The notes below the pieces were generated by a model that saw only the letters and a program-made list of their open reading frames with translations, was not told where the DNA came from and did no database searches. A DNA stretch of 64,000 bases from Diphasiastrum complanatum. Taxonomy: Eukaryota; Streptophyta; Lycopodiopsida; Lycopodiales; Lycopodiaceae. Both the position numbers and the translations under genes were made by a program. Of the stretch, positions 58,131-64,000 are shown piece by piece. The number at the start of each line of letters is the position of its first letter. Position 1 is the first letter of the stretch. The DNA is taken from NCBI GenBank assembly GCA_029204225.1, contig CM055096.1, positions 2,925,676-2,989,675 of the forward strand, read 5' to 3'.

Positions 58131-58460
58131 GAATTCTTAGACAATTTCTATCAGTTACAAAAGCAATACAGAGATGTATGCATTCTGACATATACCAAAC
58201 GCAATAAGAAGATAATATTGATTCAGAAAAACAAAATCAGATGCCAATGAGCGCAAAAACAATAGCAGATAGAAACTGCACACTCTAAGTTGTCTCTGAG
58301 TAACTGAGAATAAGTCTAATAATAAGCAGCTCTGCTGATAAGTAGTAGTGCAATAGCAACTCTAAAATAAATATCTAAAAGACTGAGCTAGAATGCTCAA
58401 GAGAGTTCAAGCTTGAAAGCTTGATAGAGAGCTAACAACAATACTTTCTGATTGTGAACG
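58131..58460 (+). repeat. Dispersed repeat M, copy 2
   Basis: Same orientation as 20705-21000. At the place of the (GA)78 tract it has only GCTTGATAGAGAGCTAAC. Confidence 0.72.
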
Positions 58461-58934
58461 ATCTGCTTGATAAGGGCACATGAAGCATTGTGTAATAACA
58501 CTCAACTCCTTCACAATTCACAATGTTGATTCGTTGTTTCTGAACTTGAAAAGAGATGTATGAACAACTGGTTTATACTAAGTAATTAGGTCGTCAAATG
58601 CGATTGCTAGTTGGCTGCTATTTGCTGGCATTCATCCAGTTCCTTCTCATAAATTAATTGCTGATAAGCGGTGAAAATTGGTCGTAAACAGTTTGTCTGC
58701 ATAAATGAACTAAAACTGTCACTCTCCATAAATGAACTAAAACTGCCACAAGCGATAGTGTCGCAAAAAGACGACAATGTCATAAAATCTCATTTGCTTA
58801 ATATTGGAGTAGCCCCACACTTTGCCAGAGCCATTGTCTTAATATTTGAGGCACCTTGAAAAATGCAAAAAATGCGACTCTGCATTTTAACTCGCAATTC
58901 CTAATAGGCGAAAAATGCGACACTATTGTCAAAC
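58461..58934. other. Flank of element J, no gene recognised
   Basis: Contains a short direct repeat (AAATGAACTAAAACTG at about 58704 and 58732). No supported coding sequence. Confidence 0.4.
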
Positions 58935-59257
58935 TATTAGAATATGTAAGCCCGAGTTTCTCTCATAGTTCATGACTTTCCATGTTCGGCAGTGATTTCG
59001 AGTTTTTTATTGTCCTTGTGATAGTATGCATGTGTGCCAGTTTGACGGGACACGCGTCCCAAAATGGGGACTGAACTGCTATGCAGCGGTACCCCACAAA
59101 AATTAGACTGTGTATATATATCTTTTAGTCTCTTTTGTAAATATAGTTCAGAAGTGTTCTCTTGGGTTTGTGTGTGTGAACTCTCTTTACTGTTTATCTG
59201 ATTGATGTCAGATTGCTTACAAATTAGCTAACTATATTGCCAATAAGATCCTTGACA
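58935..59257 (+). repeat. 5' LTR of element J
   Basis: 323 bp, TATTAGAATATGTAAGCCCG...ATCCTTGACA; the other LTR starts TGTTAGAATAAG, so the first G has mutated to A. A TATA-like GTATATATATC lies at about 59110-59120. Confidence 0.9.
59110..59120 (+). promoter_or_regulatory. TATA box of the element J LTR
   Basis: GTATATATATC about 175 bases into the LTR, at the position expected for the U3 promoter. Confidence 0.6.
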
Positions 59258-59274
59258 TGGTATCAGAGCCTGGG
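59258..59274 (+). promoter_or_regulatory. Primer-binding site of element J
   Basis: TGGTATCAGAGCCTGGG follows the LTR CA with no gap. Initiator tRNA-Met type. Confidence 0.93.
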
Positions 59275-61020
59275 AGTGGTGCAGTTTGTTGTTAGATGGA
59301 ATTCGAATTTTTTTGGGAAAATTCAAAGAACCGTTTACGGTTAGTCAAGCAAGCAATCATTTGAAGGTGCAGTTGAATTCAAGGCTGCAGAATAAGCTAT
59401 TGGCTTGATCTAGGAGAAAAACTGAAAATTGCTATATTTTCAAGTTGATTGGAGCAAACAGAGAGTTGCTGAGAAGAACAGCTTGTTTGCATTCAACTGT
59501 GCAGCAATTGTGAAGCCGAAAATCTCAAGAGAGTTCTTGCAGTAGGACGATCTCAGTGGTGTAGGAGACTGCAAGAAAAATCTTAAAAAAAGGGTTGAGT
59601 AAATCTCAAGAAAGCTCCATCCTTTCTACAGCTAGGGTTTTTATGCACAAAACCGTAGATCTTTCTCCACACGGACTATGGTTCAGTGCTGTGAATGCAT
59701 GGAGAGGGGCTCCCTAGCAGGTTGAATGTGCCCACAAATGGCCGTGGGCAGCCGTGGAGTAATCTAAGCGCTGAATTAGCTGGTAGGGAGGCGTGGAGAA
59801 AGAAACTTGGTGGCAGCCATAGCTGGTCAGGTGAGGAGAAGTAGCCGTGAAGAGAGAAGGTCATGGAAAAGAACTCGCGCGCAGCAAGCAAGAGGGCGAC
59901 TTAGTGTAATTAAGTCCATCGCGTATTCAGGAGTGCTGTTCGGCGCACAGGAGCAAGATCGACTGATAAGATCAATCTCCACAAGTTCGACAGATAAGAT
60001 CAATTTGATCTGGGCCACAGAATGAAAACCCATCGTTGGATATGGGTGAAGTGGACACTGAAAAGGTTTGAAAGTCAAAATGGCCTTCAATTTCATTAAA
60101 AATTTTCAAGTTGAAAGGGACCCTGAAGTTCAAATTTGTTTGAAAAAGGTATTTGCTTCAAAGTGAAGAAACAAAGTGTTTTCTTCAAGAGCCTTTAACT
60201 TTTGGTCTAAAGCTCCGTTTAAGGCCGTCCAAAAGCCAAAATCCTCCAAATTAAGGGCAGAAAAGGACTGTACCCTGCAAGTACGGTACTTGAAAACAGA
60301 GGGATTGCCACGGAGAAAGTGTTCGGAGTGCGCCAAAAGTCTTTTCACCATTCTAGTGGGCAAGTAGTTGGGAGTTGGTGACGAAGGGCATTTTGGAGGA
60401 CGACACCGATTTGGCTTCCAATTTGGCGACAAAGAGGCAGGAGGTCCTGAAACTTTTTTGGTCAGACCTTAAAGTTGACTTTTAAAAGTCTAAATTGCTC
60501 TATAAGCTTGTCATTGAGCCTCATTAGGGCGCTATAGGAGCAATTTTTAGTGAAATGGCAGGACTGGGATCTGTGTCGGGTATTGTATGGACTGTACTAC
60601 TCAGACACATGTGAGATCACCTATGTTTGATTGATTGGTGTTTCTCAAAGGTAGATCCAAATCTAGTGTCCGATAGCCATTCGTGTGAAATAGGACCCTA
60701 TGCCCTCATTTTCCTCCATGGTAACACTTATGAGTTTGGTCCTCAAAAACATCATTCCACAAAAAACTCAAATGCACTTGATTGCCATGAAACTATTGGC
60801 CTCAAAATCACACCTAGATCTCCACTAGACAAGATTAGCAAACAAATTCTTGAGTTTTTTGGTGAAACAAGCTAGATATGAGCCTAACTTGATGTGTCTA
60901 ACCAGATTGGGTGCCCTACCCACCTCACTTTGAAAGTCTATAACTAATCAAGACACATCCAATTGACATGAAATCAATCGCACTAGAAACTAGACTTCAT
61001 TAGCTTTCCAAGAAGCTATC
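59275..61020 (+). pseudogene. Element J leader and decayed gag region
   Basis: Only scraps recall copia gag: INLHKFDR and GHRMKTH near 59972-60030 recall the usual INLxKFDG and MK openings. Most of 60100-61000 is not recognisable. No zinc knuckle or protease box was found, so this part is either very decayed or replaced by other DNA. Confidence 0.4.
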
Positions 61021-62260
61021 GGACACTAGATTTGGATCTACAAAGTGATTTATGGCGTAGACGTATGGGGCATTTGAACTTCAAAAGCTTGAGGCTACTT
61101 CGTAAGCTCAAGATGGTAACAGGTCTACCTAGTTTGGATGATAAGGAAGAGTCCATTTGCAAAGAGTGCATGCTAGGAAAGTTACACAAGAAGAAGCTCA
61201 ACAAATAAGGAGCAACAAGGGCAAAACGAGTGCTTGAGTTGATACATTCTGACCTATGTGGGCCAATGAAGGTAAAGTCTGTTGGTAAAGCATTTTATTT
61301 GCTAACCTTCATTGATGATTACTCACGGAAGACCTGGATCTACACCGTTAAGCAAAAGTCTGACACATTTGGATGCACAAAAGCTTCAAAGCATTGGTTG
61401 AAAATTAGTTAGGTGCTAAGATCAAGGTACTCAAGGCAGATCTTGGTGGTGAGTATCGTTCCACAAATTTTATTGACTTTTGTAAGGAACATGGCATTAA
61501 ACAGGAGTTTGTACAAGTTGATACACCTCAATAAAACGGGGTAGCTGAAAGAAAGAATCATACCATTGTCGAAGCAGCTAGGGCAATGATGACACACATG
61601 GGAGTTACTGATTCTTTATGGAAAAAAGATGTCAAAACTACTGTGTTCTTACAAAATAGAAGCCCTATAGTTGCAGTACATAATCGCACACCCGAGGAGG
61701 CATTCACTGGTAAGAAGCATAAGGTGGATGTGTTGCGAGTATTTGGATGCCGAGTATATGCTCACATACCTAAAAGCAAGAGAGCCAAAATGCAAGTAAA
61801 GGCCTTGAAGTGCATCTTTACAGGATATGATGAACAAACCAAGATATATAGATGTTATGATCGAGAAGGGCTATGTGTGCACATAAGTCGTGATGTCTTA
61901 TTTGATGAAATCGATAGATTTGGGGATGAAGAAAAGAATAATGATGAGCTATGCAGGCTTCTCAAAGAGGATGAAGTAGTTCTACCATCACAGGAAGATC
62001 ATGATGATGATGATGATGGACATGGTACTCCTCCTACCATAGAGACGAGATGGAGAGTGAGAAACAAATCTGTTGGATCGGAAAAGACTGAGCTAGCAGG
62101 TGATAAAAGGAAGGAGAAAGATGCACCATGGGATTCCTATTCACCTCGTAGTGGATCACCTCAACGTAAGTTACCCAAATGGTATACTAAACTCATGAGT
62201 GACAAGGAAGGGGAAATTGACGAGCCTAGCAAGGAGGGAGAGTGGCAGCATTCCACATGA
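61021..62260 (+). pseudogene. Element J GAG-pre-integrase and integrase
   Basis: LWRRRMGHLNFKSLRLL and CKECMLGKLHKKKLNK (zinc region), TAA at 61207-61209, then ELIHSDLCGPMKV, LLTFIDDYSRKTWIYTVKQKSD, frame break near 61411, LGGEYRSTNF-like region, a TAA replacing a Gln codon inside the PQQNGVAERKN motif, then FLQNRSPI, RTPEEAFTGKK, FGCRVYAHIPK and CIFTGYDEQTKIYRCYD. The C-terminus is acidic (DHDDDDDG). Confidence 0.9.
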
Positions 62261-62302
62261 GAGAGGAAGGAACCTGACAAGTTTCAAGTAGATCTTGCAC
62301 TT

Positions 62303-63394
62303 ATGAGTGACATTATTTCATCTACTGAACCCTCTTGCTTTGAAAAGGCCAAAAATCAGGAAATATGGCAAAAAGCAATGCAGGAGGAGATTGATTCCAT
62401 CAAACACCATAACACATGGGAGATAGTGGATCTTCCAAAGGGCAAAAGACCCATTGGCAACAAGTGGGTATATAGGACAAAGTACAATGCCGATGGAACT
62501 ATTGCAAAACACAAAGCAAGGCTTGTAGTGAAGGGCTATGCGCAAAGTAAAGGTATTGACTACGAAGAGACCTTTGCTCCTGTGGCCATGTGGAATACAC
62601 TTCGCATGGTGATTGCTTTGGCGGCACTATTTGGATGGAATCTACATTAGATGGATGTAAAGTCCACATTTCTGAATGATAAACTTGAAGAAGAAGTGTA
62701 CATGGAGCAACCTAGTGGCTTTGAGATACATGACGTGGAAGACAAAGTGTGCAAACTGAAGAAAGCCTTGTACGGATTGAAACAAGCACCACGTGCTTGG
62801 TATAGCCACTTTGATGAGCATCTCCTTTCTAGAGGTTTGATACACACTTCTTCAAATTTCAATCTTTACTATTTTGCTCGTGACTCTAGTATCACACTGA
62901 TTGTGCTGTACGTAGACGACCTCATAATCACAAGAAATGATGATGAGTTGATTAGTGCAATCAAGAGAGATTTATCTTCTAGTTTTGATACGACTGATCT
63001 TGGCTTGATGCACTACTGTTTGGGAGTGGAAGTATGGCAAGGTTGCAATAGCATCGCACTAACACAAACAAAGTATGTAAATGAAATTTTGAAGCGGTTC
63101 AAAATGTGCGACAACAAGCCAGTATCCACACTTGTGGAGGTTGGTAAGAAACTATCTAATCAAGATGACAGTGTACTAGTTGATGCCACTTTATTTCATC
63201 AATTAGTTGGTTTGCTAATTTATCTCACAACTACTCGTCTGGACATAAGTTATGCTGTAAGTGTTGTAAGTCAATTCATGGCTACTCCTAGAGAAATTCA
63301 TTGGAAAGCAGCGAAGAGAATTCTTTTTTATGTGAAGGGCACGATAACCCATGGATTGTTATATGAGAGGCAACATACTTTACCAGTTTTATAG
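62303..63394 (+). pseudogene. Element J reverse transcriptase
   Basis: TWEIVDLPKGKRPIGNKWVY, KARLVVKGYAQSKG, YEETFAPVAMWN, a TAG at 62648-62650 just before MDVKSTFLND, EEEVYMEQPSGF, YGLKQAPRAWYSH, catalytic YVDD at 62909-62920, LGLMHYCLGVEVWQG, YVNEILKRFKM, GLLIYLTTTRLDISYAVS. Two stops interrupt an otherwise open RT. It is related to element F. Confidence 0.93.
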
Positions 63395-63859
63395 GGCTTT
63401 GTTGATTCAGATTGGGCAGGCTGTATTGATGACATGAGATCTACCATAGGTTATATATTTCATGTAGGTAATGGTCTATTTTCTTGGTCAAGCAAGAAAC
63501 AAGACACAGTTGCTCTTTCTACTACAGAAGCAGAATACAAAGCACTATGTTCAGCTATGCAGGAAGCAGTTTGGCTAAGAAGAATGTTAGAAGACATTGG
63601 AATTCCGCAGAATAAGCCTACTGCGATTAGATGTGACAGTCAGAGTGCCATACAGCTAGCTAAAAGTCCTGTATTTCATGCACGCACAAAACATATAGAA
63701 ATTAAGTATCATTTCATTAGAGAGAAGTTGTTATCTAATGAAATAGACATAGTGCATTTCACCACAGAGAATCAGTTAGTTGATATATTCACTAAACCTT
63801 TAAGTACAGATAAGTTTGAGTTTTTTAGAGAAAAGCTCTTTGTAAGAAAGGTAAACTAG
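63395..63859 (+). pseudogene. Element J RNase H
   Basis: Follows a TAG at 63392-63394. FVDSDWAGC, SSKKQDTVALSTTEAEYKALC, CDSQSAIQLAKSPVFHARTKH, IKYHFIREKLLSNEID, QLVDIFTKPLSTDKFEFF. The stretch from 63434 is fully open to the natural stop. Domain length is normal. Confidence 0.92.
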
Positions 63860-63861
63860 GG

Positions 63862-63873
63862 CTTAAGGGAGAG
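63862..63873 (+). promoter_or_regulatory. Polypurine tract of element J
   Basis: CTTAAGGGAGAG directly before TGTTAGAATAAG of the 3' LTR. Confidence 0.88.
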
Positions 63874-64000
63874 TGTTAGAATAAGTAAGCCCGAGTTTCT
63901 CTCACAGTTCATGACTTTCCATGTTCGGCAGTGATTTCGAGTTTTTTACTGTCCTTGTGATAGTATGCATGTGTGCCAGTTTGACAGTACACGTAGTGTA
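63874..64000 (+). repeat. 3' LTR of element J, cut by the window end
   Basis: TGTTAGAATAAGTAAGCCCG and onward, matching 58935 onward. The last dozen bases (ACACGTAGTGTA) depart from the 5' LTR (ACACGCGTCCCA). Confidence 0.9.

Larger units (their letters stand above)
58935..64000 (+). mobile_element. Copia element J, running off the window end
   Basis: Plus-strand copia with 5' LTR (58935-59257), PBS (59258-59274), decayed leader and gag, integrase, RT, RNase H, polypurine tract and the first 127 bases of the 3' LTR (63874 onward). In the shared LTR part only four or five bases differ until about 63985. Stops at 61207, 61411, 61532, 62258, 62648 and 63392 break the polyprotein. Confidence 0.92.

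Overview
This window looks like nuclear DNA from a land plant with a large, repeat-rich genome. It is AT-rich. It holds many decayed Ty1/copia-type and a few Ty3-type LTR retrotransposons primed by initiator tRNA-Met (TGGTATCAGAGC next to several LTRs), plus long microsatellites and spliceosomal-intron signals. No bacterial operon, rRNA, tRNA or CRISPR signal was seen. The species cannot be named from sequence alone. A fern, lycophyte or other large plant genome would fit, but that is only an impression.

Layout: 0.6-6.1 kb is a full-length copia element on the minus strand with both LTRs. 6.1-12.4 kb is low-copy DNA with the best host-gene candidate, a two-exon coiled-coil gene at 8932-9770 (minus). 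12.4-19.4 kb is a mosaic of broken copia elements in both orientations. 19.4-24 kb has dispersed repeats, a (GA)78 tract and an Athila/Tat-like Ty3 element whose gag and pol pieces face each other. 24-27.7 kb is AT-rich, with a 439-bp tandem duplication and two strong hairpins.

The region from 27.7 to 49 kb is the most informative. Four elements that look scrambled are explained by one inversion of about 12.4 kb (about 30.69 to 43.06 kb). Two independent 5-bp target-site duplications (ATGTG/CACAT and CTAGC) and two reading-frame continuations come back together when it is undone. The restored layout is a copia element (gag-PR at 36.7-37.8 kb, IN-RT at 28.7-30.2 kb) interrupted by a coding-poor LTR element, and a second copia element (gag to RT at 45.1-48.4 kb, RT-RNase H-LTR at 31.3-32.6 kb) interrupted by a third copia element. 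Inside the inverted block is a broken DUF3504/Crypton-like tyrosine-recombinase gene (32645-34324, minus), which is not part of any LTR element.

49.2-53.8 kb is an LTR element with a clean CAATG target duplication. It carries only a gag fragment and about 3.4 kb of non-retroelement sequence, and it is inserted in one copy of a repeat family. That family also forms a long terminal-inverted-repeat element at 54.9-56.6 kb. 56.6-58.5 kb holds further LTR and RNase H fragments. 58.9 kb to the window end is a copia element with a 5' LTR, PBS, pol and the start of its 3' LTR.

Almost no coding region outside 8932-9770 looks functional. Coordinates of LTR ends with named termini are exact; limits of decayed domains are approximate.
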